The notes: generated from the sequence alone by a model not told the origin. Shown: positions 52,857-62,522, counted from the first letter of the stretch. The stretch is 64,000 bases of DNA from Marine Group I thaumarchaeote (GCA_013390905.1 JACATG010000001.1:1-64000), one strand, 5' to 3'. Numbers and translations: made by a program.

Positions 52857-53564
52857 ATGTCTGAGGAAAAAAAAGAATCTAAAGTAGAAGAAAAACCTAC
52901 AGAAGATTCATCATCAGAAAAGCCATCTACAGAAAAAACTACAAAAGCCAAGTCTACAAAAGATGCAAAAGTGGTAGTTGACGCAGCAGATAAAGCAGAT
53001 GCAGCAGCTAAAGCAGCTGAAAAAGCAGAAATTGCCCTACAAAAAGCTATTGAAAAAGCAGCAGCTGCAAAAGAAAAAGCAGAAGCTGCAGCAGAAGCAG
53101 AATACAAGGCAATTGCTGATGAAGTAAAACAAGACGCAGTAAAGGCCCCTACTCACACGTTCAAACGACAAGGTGAGGAAATCTTCAGACGAGAGATGGG
53201 CGAACCAGAATTTTGGTTAGATAAGAAAGACCGATTCCCACGACCAATCCTTTCAGCGGAAGAACAGGAATCTATTACAAGAAAAGCTGAGGAGTTCACA
53301 GATGTAACTCCTAATTATGTTCCTGAACATGTTCTTAGTCCTGAGTTTGGTGGCGTTTCAAATTATGAACACGCAGTTGATGAATTTTTAGAAGAAACAA
53401 GCCAAAGACTTGAAAAATTAAAAAATGATCCTGAATCTACTGAAAAACAAATCCAAAACGCGAAGAATGATATAATTTATTTAAACTCTTTACACGAAAA
53501 TTTTTTCATTGGAATGAATGTTTTCCGAACTGCAAAAGGTGGACGGGAGAAGATAAAATCTTAA
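52857..53564 (+). CDS. Acidic/Ala-rich helical protein with a conserved-looking C-terminal half
   Basis: About 235 residues from ATG 52857 (MSEEKKES). Residues 1-50 are Lys/Glu/Ser-rich and disordered, and 45-95 form an alanine-rich helix (DAADKADAAAKAAEKAE). The remaining 140 residues (THTFKRQGEEIFRREMGEPE to FIGMNVFRTAKGGRE) look like a folded domain that I do not recognise. It ends 10 bp before the HemA homologue, suggesting co-expression. Confidence 0.7.
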   Translation: MSEEKKESKVEEKPTEDSSSEKPSTEKTTKAKSTKDAKVVVDAADKADAAAKAAEKAEIALQKAIEKAAAAKEKAEAAAEAEYKAIADEVKQDAVKAPTHTFKRQGEEIFRREMGEPEFWLDKKDRFPRPILSAEEQESITRKAEEFTDVTPNYVPEHVLSPEFGGVSNYEHAVDEFLEETSQRLEKLKNDPESTEKQIQNAKNDIIYLNSLHENFFIGMNVFRTAKGGREKIKS

Positions 53565-53574
53565 TGGTGATGAT

Positions 53575-54651
53575 TTGAGTCACGTACATTTTGATGTAAT
53601 GAATGCCAGAGTCACTTTCAAAAATGTACCTCTACATGCATTATCAAAATTTACTTTTAAAGATGTAATTGCAGCATCTGAAGAATTCAAAAAAATTTCT
53701 GGTGTTGATGAATGTATCATTATTCAAACATCAAGTAGAGTTGAAATCTTTTTAGTAAGTAATGTTGAAACTTCTGATTCTCCTGATGCACGAAGACCTG
53801 AAGGAAGAACTCTTGTGTTAAACCAAATTAAAGATACTTGGATACCTCTGTCTTCATTGGACCAGAATGATATTGATCATTTTGATCAAACTCTCGAAGT
53901 ATACAAAGGTGATGATGTATACCTTCATCTATTACGTTTAGCATCTGGATTAGATTCTCCTGTTATAGGTAAACAAGAAATATTTGATGAGATTGTGCTG
54001 TCATTTGCTAAGGCAAAGAGTGCTGGCATCTCTGGTAAAATTCTCAATAAATTATTTGAAAGCGTAATTAGATTATCTCTCAGAATGAGAGATACCACTG
54101 GAATCGCAAAGGAAGTTATCTCTCTTGGTGATATTGCAATTAAACTAGTAGATGAGAAAGCAGGACTTGATGCCAAGAAAAAAGTCTTACTCATTGGTAC
54201 TGGTGAGCCTGCTGCTATGGTTGCAAAAGCTTTGAAGATAAAGGACATCAACTTCGATGTCACGAGTAGAACAATTGATCGTGCAATTGGATTTACAACA
54301 CTCTTGAGTGGAACTCCTGTTGACTTTAATGAGGTTTTGACTGGTTTTGATAAATATGATATTATCTTTGTTGCAACAACATGTGATTATTTCTTAATTA
54401 CCTATGATAGAATCCGATTGGTTATGGAAGAAAAGAAAAAAGGTACACTAATTTTAGATTTGTCAGATCCTAGAACTGTTGAAGAAGGAATTACTGCACT
54501 TCCTGGAATTAAATTATTGTTTAAAGATCAAATTTATGAAATTTATGAAGAAAGTGTTAAAGCTAGAATGAGTATTGTTCCTGCAGTTGAAAAAATTATT
54601 ACAAAAGAAGTTCCTATTTTATCTGCAACAATGAAAAGATTTGATGGTTAA
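53575..54651 (+). CDS. hemA: Glutamyl-tRNA reductase homologue lacking the catalytic Cys
   Basis: This 358-residue protein has the HemA plan: N-terminal catalytic domain, helical region with LRLASGLDSPVIGKQEIFDEI (canonical GLDSxVxGE) and a Rossmann domain VLLIGTGEPAAMVAKAL. HemA reduces glutamyl-tRNA for tetrapyrrole synthesis through a nucleophilic Cys in the motif TCNR. Here the motif is QTSSRVEIF, with Ser53 (codon TCA, 53731-53733) at the Cys position, and GE of the second motif is GK. It may be an altered paralogue; another hemA could exist elsewhere. TTG start. The C-terminal dimerisation region is short. Confidence 0.8.
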   Translation: MSHVHFDVMNARVTFKNVPLHALSKFTFKDVIAASEEFKKISGVDECIIIQTSSRVEIFLVSNVETSDSPDARRPEGRTLVLNQIKDTWIPLSSLDQNDIDHFDQTLEVYKGDDVYLHLLRLASGLDSPVIGKQEIFDEIVLSFAKAKSAGISGKILNKLFESVIRLSLRMRDTTGIAKEVISLGDIAIKLVDEKAGLDAKKKVLLIGTGEPAAMVAKALKIKDINFDVTSRTIDRAIGFTTLLSGTPVDFNEVLTGFDKYDIIFVATTCDYFLITYDRIRLVMEEKKKGTLILDLSDPRTVEEGITALPGIKLLFKDQIYEIYEESVKARMSIVPAVEKIITKEVPILSATMKRFDG

Positions 54652-54656
54652 TTCTC

Positions 54657-54824
54657 TTAAGCGCCTGTTTTTCTTAAGAGGAACTGCATTACAACTTCCT
54701 TGGAATAATCTATCCCATGTACATCATCCATGTGTGTTCTAAAATCTTCAATAACACTTTCCATTTCTCCTTCAGACACATAATCACACTCAAAACCATA
54801 ATCTCCACACGTGAGTTTTGCCAT
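54657..54824 (-). CDS. DUF1059 small protein
   Basis: A 55-residue ORF, MAKLTCGDYGFECDYVSEGE with a VHGI-containing C-terminal half (FRTHMDDVHGIDYSKEV), matches the DUF1059 pattern of two conserved Cys followed by a helix ending in H-x-x-x-VHG. The function is unknown. It converges on the HemA homologue with a 5-bp gap. Confidence 0.82.
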   Translation of the reverse strand: MAKLTCGDYGFECDYVSEGEMESVIEDFRTHMDDVHGIDYSKEVVMQFLLRKTGA

Positions 54825-54930
54825 ATTTTACAGAAAATATTAGGATATAAAAATCCACAGGTTGTCTTTTTTGCTAAAAACTAGCTTTGATCCCAAAAAT
54901 GAAAATTAATTATTTTTTTGAAAGATATTT

Positions 54931-55773
54931 CTATCCATAAGATTCAAACTTTATTCCAAAACTTCCATCAGGATTCTTTTCATGTTCAGTAACAAAACCT
55001 CTTGAACCAAGATATTCAATCACTCCATCAATAGTACCTTGATATCCACAAATGTATACGATTGTATTGTCTGGTGTAATTTCTTCTCCTACCATTTCAT
55101 CCACTGGTGATAATCCAGTTTTTTTATCAGGCTTGAAAAATGATTCTACTCTGCCTACCGGTCCAGACCAAGATCTGTTATAGTATTCTTTTGGTCTGCT
55201 GATTGCCGCTCTATATCTAAAGTTCCATTGATCACTTCCTCTTTTTTTACTTTCATCATCATAACCTGTCAAAAGTCGTCTGTAACTTAATTCATCAATA
55301 TAACTAGCTCCATGCAAAATAATCAATTCTCTTTTGTCATTAGTGTCATGGAAATGATGTGCAAATGCAATAAATGGCGCTAATCCTGTTCCACCACCAA
55401 CACAAATTACTCTTCTATTGTCTTTTTCTCCATTAGGTAACTTTTCGCTAATTCGTAATGCAGCTCCAGTAGGATATCCTAGTAATACTTCATCACCAAC
55501 ACTTAGATAAAATAATTCAGTTGTAACACGACCTGGAAGTGGTTTTCTTACCCATCTAATTACAAATTCAAAATAATCTCTATTCCCTGCATGTGATGCA
55601 AGTGAATATGCTCTTCTAACTATCTTTTTTTCAGCTGGTATTGGAAGACCCATTGTTAGAAATTGACCAGTTCTGTAATTTGGCACTCCAGTTTCTGGAA
55701 CTACTCGCATAATTACAAGATCTTCTTTTATCATTTCCATATAGGTGACCTTTGCCTTCATCTCTAATACCAT
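54931..55773 (-). CDS. Ferredoxin-NAD(P)+ reductase-like flavoprotein, copy 2
   Basis: This 280-residue paralogue of the protein at 43435 has RRAYSLASHAGN, RKPLPGRVTTELF, GGGTGLAPFIAFAHHF and YICGYQGTIDGVIEYL. The differences are concentrated in the FAD-adenine and substrate loops (GYPTGAAL for KPSGKAL), suggesting different electron partners. It is the second FAD/NAD(P) reductase of this type in the window. Confidence 0.9.
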   Translation of the reverse strand: MVLEMKAKVTYMEMIKEDLVIMRVVPETGVPNYRTGQFLTMGLPIPAEKKIVRRAYSLASHAGNRDYFEFVIRWVRKPLPGRVTTELFYLSVGDEVLLGYPTGAALRISEKLPNGEKDNRRVICVGGGTGLAPFIAFAHHFHDTNDKRELIILHGASYIDELSYRRLLTGYDDESKKRGSDQWNFRYRAAISRPKEYYNRSWSGPVGRVESFFKPDKKTGLSPVDEMVGEEITPDNTIVYICGYQGTIDGVIEYLGSRGFVTEHEKNPDGSFGIKFESYG

Positions 55774-55906
55774 ACAACAAGTTTTTCTTCGACTTTAGAT
55801 AAAAATATTTCTTTTATAATTCCATTCAAAAAATTCAATTATTGTTTCAAAGTATAAAAAAACTGTGAAATCCCTTGTAATAATTTAATTTTCTATTCTA
55901 ACCTAA

Positions 55907-56707
55907 TCAAGGGTTGATCTGCGACATTATTTCATCAAGAATTTTCTGATTTGCAGCTGCAATAAAAGAAACTCTTGTATCATAACTTAGATCAGCATCA
56001 AGTGGATTCAAATCTGCATCTAACAATAATCCACCCGCTTCTTTTACAATTAGATATCCAGCGGCAATGTCTTGTATTCTAATTTTGTCTCTCAAATCAA
56101 TAAAAATATCCATCAATCCTCTCGCAAATAATGCCATTTCTAAGGCATTTGCACCAAAATGTCTTATGTGGTTATGATTTTCAAATATTGGATGTAATCG
56201 TTTCATCAAGTCTACTGTTGCCCCAGATATGTTGATGCCAACTATTTTGTAAATTGGATCACTATTATGTACTTTAATTCGCTCTTCATTGAAAAATGAA
56301 CCTTTATTTTTTGAAGCCCAATACATTTCTCCATTTACCAGATTTGTAATAACCCCGTCTGTAATTGAGCTTAGTTTATTCTCAGTTGCAAATGCTAATG
56401 AACTGCAGAAAAAAGGAACACCACGTACTGCATTAGCAGAACCATCTATTGCATCCATAATGATGTATCCTTTAGGATTGTCTGACAATTCTACTCTTCC
56501 ACACTCTTCACCTAAAACAATACATTCAAAATTAATTTCTTTAAGATAATCTAAAACTGTTTTTTCAGCAACAATGTCTATGTTTCGTGAAATATCTCCT
56601 CCTGCACCTCTACCAAAATCTCCTGCAGCATGTTCAGTACCGGCAAGATCTTTTACATTTTCATAAATTCTATTTGAAGCTTCACGAAGAATTTCTATTA
56701 CTTCCAT
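55907..56707 (-). CDS. Inositol monophosphatase/FBPase-family phosphatase
   Basis: This 266-residue metal-dependent phosphatase has LGEECGR (first Glu), IIMDAIDGSANAVRG (DxxDGS metal site) and IQDIAAGYLIVKEAGGLLLDA. Archaeal members dephosphorylate inositol phosphate and fructose 1,6-bisphosphate, the latter serving gluconeogenesis in an autotroph. Substrate specificity cannot be told from these motifs. Confidence 0.9.
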   Translation of the reverse strand: MEVIEILREASNRIYENVKDLAGTEHAAGDFGRGAGGDISRNIDIVAEKTVLDYLKEINFECIVLGEECGRVELSDNPKGYIIMDAIDGSANAVRGVPFFCSSLAFATENKLSSITDGVITNLVNGEMYWASKNKGSFFNEERIKVHNSDPIYKIVGINISGATVDLMKRLHPIFENHNHIRHFGANALEMALFARGLMDIFIDLRDKIRIQDIAAGYLIVKEAGGLLLDADLNPLDADLSYDTRVSFIAAANQKILDEIMSQINP

Positions 56708-56789
56708 AATGAATATTTAATATTTCGTAATTTAAGTCAAGTAAACATTTGTTTTGAAAGCATAAATAACAACAAAGAAGTTTACGTTT

Positions 56790-57905
56790 GTGAGTGGTAA
56801 GGATCAATCTGTTGTAAGTAAAGAAGCTTTGATGAGCACAAAATCTGGAAAACAAATATTGAAACAAGGTTTGTTCAAATCGAAAGGCTACAAATTATTT
56901 AAAAAATACAAGGAAGAAACAGAAAAAGAATTTCCTAACTTTGCAGAAAGATTTGCACAGGGTCTTCTAAATGAAATAAAATCAGATACCAACCCAAATT
57001 CTACTCAGCAAGCATTCGGTGACGAAGTAGGTTCTACTGAAATAATACTAAATGCATCTGAAATTGAGCCTATCAAATCAAAATTAGAACGCCTTGATGT
57101 ACTAAGAGATAGAGTGCTTCGAATTTTAAATTCAAATTTCGTAAAAATGACCTTTCCTGTTTTTAATGCGTTATTTGATGGTGCAGCAGAATATGCTGGA
57201 AGAAATGATCCTCAATTAAAACAGAATGTAGTTGAGGGACATATCTTAGCAATTGATCTAAGTGAACCAATGGATAGAATCGTAGATAAAGATGAAGATT
57301 TGGAATTTCTTGATGATTATAAACTAATGAATCCATACATCTTGAAATTAGCCCGAGATAAAATTTCAAAGGGTGGTGAACAAGTTCTAAAAGAATTTGA
57401 AGATGGATTCAAGGATGCTAGAATAGGACAGTATCTTGATGAGAAATTAAAATCAAAACCAACTGAAATTACTGAAGAAGAAATGACATTGTCTTACAAA
57501 AAATATCGAGCAGTTATGGGAACTGCTGGTAGAAACATGGCTTTAGCAGAAAGACCATTGGGTGAAATTTTCTATTTAGGCATGGCAAGAGCTGCAGAAG
57601 GTGTTGGATGTGGAAACGAAATTGAAGACTCTATTAAAAATGGATTTATAAAAATACCTTCTTGGCCACTTTACTATTCATTACTAGCAAATGATGTGAA
57701 AAAAGGATTTGAAGTCACTTTAGAAAAAAGTAATCTGTATTTACAAGATGCTCGCCTTACTCTTGAAATGTTACCTGAGGAATTTTCTCACAAAGAATTT
57801 TTAGAATTTTTGTTTTTGACTGTAGAACATTATAATCAATACTGGTACAATCAATTACTAAAGGCCAATAAATGGTCAGAGTTTGAATCTAAACTTCCAA
57901 AGTGA
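56790..57905 (+). CDS. Unknown protein coupled to RfcL
   Basis: This 371-residue protein starts at GTG (56790) with a basic N-terminus (SKEALMSTKSGKQILKQGLF) and then is almost entirely charged and helical, without a known motif. A Cys-containing VGCGNEIEDSIKNG segment sits near residue 275 and a Tyr/Trp-rich HYNQYWYNQLLKANKW near the end. Its stop overlaps the GTG at 57902 of the RfcL frame by 4 nt, so it belongs to the clamp-loader transcript. Confidence 0.75.
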   Translation: MSGKDQSVVSKEALMSTKSGKQILKQGLFKSKGYKLFKKYKEETEKEFPNFAERFAQGLLNEIKSDTNPNSTQQAFGDEVGSTEIILNASEIEPIKSKLERLDVLRDRVLRILNSNFVKMTFPVFNALFDGAAEYAGRNDPQLKQNVVEGHILAIDLSEPMDRIVDKDEDLEFLDDYKLMNPYILKLARDKISKGGEQVLKEFEDGFKDARIGQYLDEKLKSKPTEITEEEMTLSYKKYRAVMGTAGRNMALAERPLGEIFYLGMARAAEGVGCGNEIEDSIKNGFIKIPSWPLYYSLLANDVKKGFEVTLEKSNLYLQDARLTLEMLPEEFSHKEFLEFLFLTVEHYNQYWYNQLLKANKWSEFESKLPK

Positions 57906-57913
57906 TAAAATTG

Positions 57914-59068
57914 ATGTGGTCTGAAAAACATCGACCTCAGATTATTTCTGACATGGTGGGAAACGAAGAATCTCGTGCCGCAATAATGGAATGGTTTGCA
58001 AAATGGAAGAAAGGAACAAAACCACTTCTTCTAGTTGGACCTCCAGGAATTGGAAAAACTACTATTGCCTATCTCCTAGCAAAACAATTTGAATATGATA
58101 TGATTGGACTTAATGCCAGTGATGTTAGAAGTAAATCTAGAATTAATGAAATTCTTACACCTGTTTTAGGTAATGTGAGTGTTTTAGGAACTCCAATGAT
58201 ATTTGTTGATGAGGTAGATGGTATTCACGGTCGTGGTGATTATGGAGGCGCTGCAGCTCTTGTTGACATTCTAAAAGAACCTACAGTACCTATTGTTCTT
58301 GCTGCAAACGATGATACTCAAGACAAAATGAAAAGTATCAGAAAAGTTGTTAAAACAATCTACTTCAAAAGACTTCCTCCTCGTCTCTTGAGAGTATATC
58401 TTGAAAATATTCTAAAAAAAGAAAGTGCAAAACTAAGCCCTGGATCTTTAATCAAAGTTATTGGCAAATCACATGGAGATATCCGCTCTATGATTAATCT
58501 AACTCAGTCTTTAGTTACTGGATTTAATCCTCAAACTGAAACATCTTTTGAGAGCATTAATGTTGAAGATGGAGTAAATGCATTCTTTAAAGCAAATTCA
58601 ATTGAAGAAGCTAGAGGGGTTTTGTATTCCATGCAAATTGATCCAAGAAAAAAGATTGATGCATTCTACTCTAGTATCATCACAAGTAATTTAGATAATA
58701 CAGCGCTTGCAAAATATCTAGAAATTATCTCAAATGCTGACATGCTTTATGGCAAGATTATGAAAACTCAGAATTGGAGACTTTTACGTTATCTCAATGA
58801 CGTTTTGATAGAATTATATCAAAATGATGATAGAATAAGATATTCACAATACAATATTTCATGGCCTTTACTTAATAGAATTCGTTGGGACAGAAACAAA
58901 ATAAAGTCATTATCATCTGTTATGGCAAAAAAACTACATTTGTCTTCTAGTACTTTTGTAACACTTTGTTTGCCATATGTTTTGTTTTGCATTAAAAATA
59001 AAACTCTTGAATTAGAAATAGAAGAAACTTTTGGTGATATTATCGAAAAGGAGATTGAACTAATCTAA
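57914..59068 (+). CDS. rfcL: Replication factor C large subunit
   Basis: About 384 residues. MWSEKHRPQIISDMVGN opens the AAA+ domain, followed by Walker A VGPPGIGKTTIAYLL, Walker B FVDEVDGI and sensor 1 VLAANDDTQ; a C-terminal collar domain (from about 230) follows. It pairs with RfcS at 33066 to load PCNA. I prefer ATG 57914 because family members start MW-EK-RP; GTG 57902, which overlaps the upstream gene, is the alternative. The typical PCNA-binding tail is not evident. Confidence 0.93.
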   Translation: MWSEKHRPQIISDMVGNEESRAAIMEWFAKWKKGTKPLLLVGPPGIGKTTIAYLLAKQFEYDMIGLNASDVRSKSRINEILTPVLGNVSVLGTPMIFVDEVDGIHGRGDYGGAAALVDILKEPTVPIVLAANDDTQDKMKSIRKVVKTIYFKRLPPRLLRVYLENILKKESAKLSPGSLIKVIGKSHGDIRSMINLTQSLVTGFNPQTETSFESINVEDGVNAFFKANSIEEARGVLYSMQIDPRKKIDAFYSSIITSNLDNTALAKYLEIISNADMLYGKIMKTQNWRLLRYLNDVLIELYQNDDRIRYSQYNISWPLLNRIRWDRNKIKSLSSVMAKKLHLSSSTFVTLCLPYVLFCIKNKTLELEIEETFGDIIEKEIELI

Positions 59069-59379
59069 TGAGCTGGAGAAAAATTCCTATGAAGTTTCCA
59101 GGAACTTGTTTAGTATGTAATGAAAAAATCAAAGTCAATGAAATTGGATTGTGGGCAAAAGGATTAGGTGTAAAACATGAAAAATGTGCTGAAATTAATG
59201 AACTGCAATGCGTAGTATGTGGTGCTCCTGCTGGTTGTCCTCAATGCGAATTTCAAGAAAATTGTGATATTCCAAACGTATCTCAATTATGTATATGTAA
59301 GAAATGTAGTGAGGAAAAAGATGCTTTTAGATCTTACCAAAAATCGGTAAAAAAGAAATTTCTAATTATTAACTCCTGA
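59068..59379 (+). CDS. Cysteine-rich probable zinc protein, coupled to rfcL
   Basis: This 103-residue protein has eleven or more Cys: CLVCNEKIK, KCAEINELQCVVCGAPAGC, QCEFQENC and LCICKKCSEE, compatible with two or three zinc sites. Its ATG overlaps the rfcL stop (TAATG). The function is unknown; a nucleic-acid or protein-binding accessory of clamp loading is possible by position only. Confidence 0.75.
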   Translation: MSWRKIPMKFPGTCLVCNEKIKVNEIGLWAKGLGVKHEKCAEINELQCVVCGAPAGCPQCEFQENCDIPNVSQLCICKKCSEEKDAFRSYQKSVKKKFLIINS

Positions 59380-59484
59380 ACTTCTAAAATGAACGATACT
59401 TTTTGAATTTTTGTAAAAATTTTATAATGTCTCTATCACCAAATTAAATTAATATAGGAAACCCTCATGCTTTAGATTACTGTT

Positions 59485-61032
59485 ATGCATTCTGAGAAGA
59501 TTGATGAATATACTAAAAAAAATAATATAGCATTACAAGGAGGGGGCCAAGATAGAATCAAAGCTCAACATGATAAAGGTAAATTAACTGCTCGTGAAAG
59601 AATCAATCTTTTACTTGACGAAGGTACTTTTACCGAAATGGATCTATTAGTCACACACCATTATCATGAATATGATATGCAAAAAAAGATATTCTTTACA
59701 GATGGCGTAGTTTGTGGTTATGGATCAGTAAATGGTAGACAAATCTTTGTCTTTGCTTATGACTTTACTGTACTTGGTGGAACATTAAGTAAAATGGGAG
59801 CTAAAAAAATTACTAAACTAATAGATCATGCACTTCGAACAGGATGTCCAATTATTGGAATAATGGATTCAGGTGGTGCTAGAATTCAAGAAGGAATTCT
59901 GAGTCTTGATGGATTTGCAGATATCTTTTATTACAATCAATTAGCTTCTGGAGTAATTCCACAAATTACTGCTAGTATCGGTCCTTCAGCAGGTGGTGCT
60001 GTATACTCTCCTGCAATGACAGACTTTGTAATTATGGTTGATAAGATAGGAACTATGTTTGTTACAGGACCTGATGTAGTCAAGACTGTATTAGGTGAAG
60101 AAATTTCATTTGAAGATCTTGGTGGAGCAATAACACATGCTACAAAAAGTGGAGTTGCTCATTTCGTTGCAAAAAATGAATACGAGTGTATGGATTACGT
60201 TAAAAAATTACTTTCATATCTTCCACAAAATAATACTGAAGAACCACCTAAAACTAAAACTGATGATGATCCAAATAGACTGGATCATAATCTGATTAAC
60301 ATAATTCCAGAAAATCCTTTGCAACCCTATGACATGAAAGAAATCATTAACTCAATTGTTGACAATCATGAATTCTTTGAAGTGCATGAATTGTTTGCAC
60401 CAAATATTGTAGTTGGTTATGGACGAATGAATGGTAGAGTTGTTGGATTTATTGCAAACAATCCTATGCATCTTGCAGGTGCACTTGATATTGATTCATC
60501 AAACAAAGCAGCACGTTTTATTAGATTCTGTGATTCCTTTAATATACCCCTTATTACTTTAGTAGATACTCCTGGTTACATGCCTGGTTCTAATCAAGAA
60601 CACAACGGTATCATTAGACATGGAAGCAAATTACTCTATGCATTTTGTGAAGCTACTGTTCCAAGAATCACACTAGTTATTGGTAAAGCATATGGTGGTG
60701 CGTACATTGCAATGGGAAGTAAAAATCTTAGAACTGACATTAACTATGCATGGCCCACTGCAAGATGTGCAGTTTTGGGTGGAGAAGCAGCCGTAAAAAT
60801 TATGTATAGAAAAGAACTTGCTAAAGCCGAAGACCCTGAATCACTTAAAAAAGAATTAATTGATGAATTTGTAGAAAAATTTGAAAATCCTTACGTTGCT
60901 GCATCTCATGGAACTGTTGACAATGTAATTGATCCAGCTGAAACAAGACCCATGCTAATAAAAGCACTAGAAATGCTTGAAAACAAAAGAGAAAAACAAC
61001 TACCTAGAAAACATGGAAACATCAATCTATGA
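59485..61032 (+). CDS. pccB: Acetyl/propionyl-CoA carboxylase carboxyltransferase subunit
   Basis: This 515-residue carboxyltransferase transfers the carboxyl group from biotin to acetyl-CoA or propionyl-CoA. Features are GKLTARERINLLLDEGTFTE, IGIMDSGGARIQEGILSL, ASIGPSAGGAVYSPAMTDF and the second domain VDTPGYMPGSNQEHNGIIRHG with KAYGGAYIAMGSK. In thaumarchaea this bifunctional enzyme fixes bicarbonate twice per turn of the 3HP/4HB cycle. First gene of the three-gene operon, overlapping the next by 4 nt. Confidence 0.95.
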   Translation: MHSEKIDEYTKKNNIALQGGGQDRIKAQHDKGKLTARERINLLLDEGTFTEMDLLVTHHYHEYDMQKKIFFTDGVVCGYGSVNGRQIFVFAYDFTVLGGTLSKMGAKKITKLIDHALRTGCPIIGIMDSGGARIQEGILSLDGFADIFYYNQLASGVIPQITASIGPSAGGAVYSPAMTDFVIMVDKIGTMFVTGPDVVKTVLGEEISFEDLGGAITHATKSGVAHFVAKNEYECMDYVKKLLSYLPQNNTEEPPKTKTDDDPNRLDHNLINIIPENPLQPYDMKEIINSIVDNHEFFEVHELFAPNIVVGYGRMNGRVVGFIANNPMHLAGALDIDSSNKAARFIRFCDSFNIPLITLVDTPGYMPGSNQEHNGIIRHGSKLLYAFCEATVPRITLVIGKAYGGAYIAMGSKNLRTDINYAWPTARCAVLGGEAAVKIMYRKELAKAEDPESLKKELIDEFVEKFENPYVAASHGTVDNVIDPAETRPMLIKALEMLENKREKQLPRKHGNINL

Positions 61033-62516
61033 TTGAAAAAGTACTTATCGCAAACAGAGGAGAAATTGCTTTACGTGTAATTAGAACATGTAGAGCACTT
61101 GGAATCAAAACAGTTGCAGTTTATTCTGATGAAGATTACAATTCTTTACACGTAAAACAAGCTACTGAAGCATATCACATTGGAGAAGCAGCTCCTGTGA
61201 AATCATATCTGAACCAAGAAAAAATTTTAGAAGTAATACTATTATCTGGTGCAGATGCTGTTCATCCAGGTTATGGTTTTCTTTCTGAAAATGATGATTT
61301 TGCAAGACTGTGTGAAAAAAATAAAATTAATTTTATTGGCCCATCTGCAGATTCAATGGATCTTTGTGGTGACAAAATGAAATGTAAAGCTGCAATGTTA
61401 AAAGCTAAAGTTCCAACTGTTCCAGGTAGTCCTGGTCTAGTAAAAGATGTTGATGATGCAGAAAAGATTGCAAATAAAATTGGCTATCCTATAATGTTAA
61501 AATCAGTTTATGGTGGTGGCGGTCGTGGAATTAGAATAGTAAATACTGATAAAGAATTACGTGATGGCTATGAATCTGTTACAGGGGAATCAATGGCATC
61601 AGTAGGGAAATCTGCCATTATTGTAGAAAAATTTCTTGAAAAGACACGACACATTGAATTTCAAATGGCTAGAGACACTCATGGTAACACTGTTCATATC
61701 TTTGAAAGAGAATGCTCAATTCAAAGACGAAATCAAAAATTAATTGAACAAACTCCGTCACCTGTTGTTGATGAAGAAACAAGATCCCGTATAGGTAAAT
61801 TAGTTTGTAAAGCAGCTGATGCAGTTGGCTATACTAACCTAGGAACTGCTGAATTTCTAAGAGCTGATGATGGAGAATTCTACTTTATTGAAATCAATGC
61901 AAGACTACAAGTCGAACACCCAATTACAGAACTTGTATCTGGATTGGATCTGGTCAAACTGCAATTAGATATTGCAAATGGAGAGCCAATTCCATTCAAA
62001 CAAAGTGATCTCAAAATGAATGGTTATGCAATAGAGTGTAGAATCAATGCGGAAGATACATTCTTGGAATTTGCTCCTTCTACTGGCCCTATTCCAGATG
62101 TAATAATTCCAGCAGGACCAAGCGTCCGATGTGATACTTATCTATATCCTGGTTGTTCAGTTTCTCCATTTTATGACTCACTTATGGCAAAACTTGTTAC
62201 ATGGGGACAAACATTTGAGGAATCTAGAACTAGAATGCTTTCAGCATTAAATGACTTTTACATTGAAGGTGTAGAAACTTCCATTCCTCTCTATAAAACA
62301 ATTCTAAATTCAGATGAGTACAAAAATGGAGAACTATCTACTGATTTTCTTAAGCGTCACAATATGATTGATAGATTAACTGAAGATCTTAAGAAAGAAA
62401 AAGAAGAGAAAAGCGAAGCAGCTTTGGCTGCTGCAATAATTTATTCTGAATACTTTAAGAGCCGTATACAAAACAATGCTATCAATAATTCCAATTGGAA
62501 AAATAAATTGAATTAA
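61029..62516 (+). CDS. accC: Biotin carboxylase subunit of acetyl/propionyl-CoA carboxylase
   Basis: This 495-residue ATP-grasp enzyme carboxylates biotin with bicarbonate. LIANRGEIALRVIRTCRALG opens the N-terminal domain; YGGGGRGIRIV is the glycine-rich ATP loop; ERECSIQRRNQKLIEQTPSP and EINARLQVEHPITE form the bicarbonate and metal site. It has an extra charged C-terminal helix (KKEKEEKSEAA). It overlaps pccB by 4 nt and precedes the carrier by 6 bp. Confidence 0.96.
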   Translation: MIEKVLIANRGEIALRVIRTCRALGIKTVAVYSDEDYNSLHVKQATEAYHIGEAAPVKSYLNQEKILEVILLSGADAVHPGYGFLSENDDFARLCEKNKINFIGPSADSMDLCGDKMKCKAAMLKAKVPTVPGSPGLVKDVDDAEKIANKIGYPIMLKSVYGGGGRGIRIVNTDKELRDGYESVTGESMASVGKSAIIVEKFLEKTRHIEFQMARDTHGNTVHIFERECSIQRRNQKLIEQTPSPVVDEETRSRIGKLVCKAADAVGYTNLGTAEFLRADDGEFYFIEINARLQVEHPITELVSGLDLVKLQLDIANGEPIPFKQSDLKMNGYAIECRINAEDTFLEFAPSTGPIPDVIIPAGPSVRCDTYLYPGCSVSPFYDSLMAKLVTWGQTFEESRTRMLSALNDFYIEGVETSIPLYKTILNSDEYKNGELSTDFLKRHNMIDRLTEDLKKEKEEKSEAALAAAIIYSEYFKSRIQNNAINNSNWKNKLN

Positions 62517-62522
62517 TGAATT

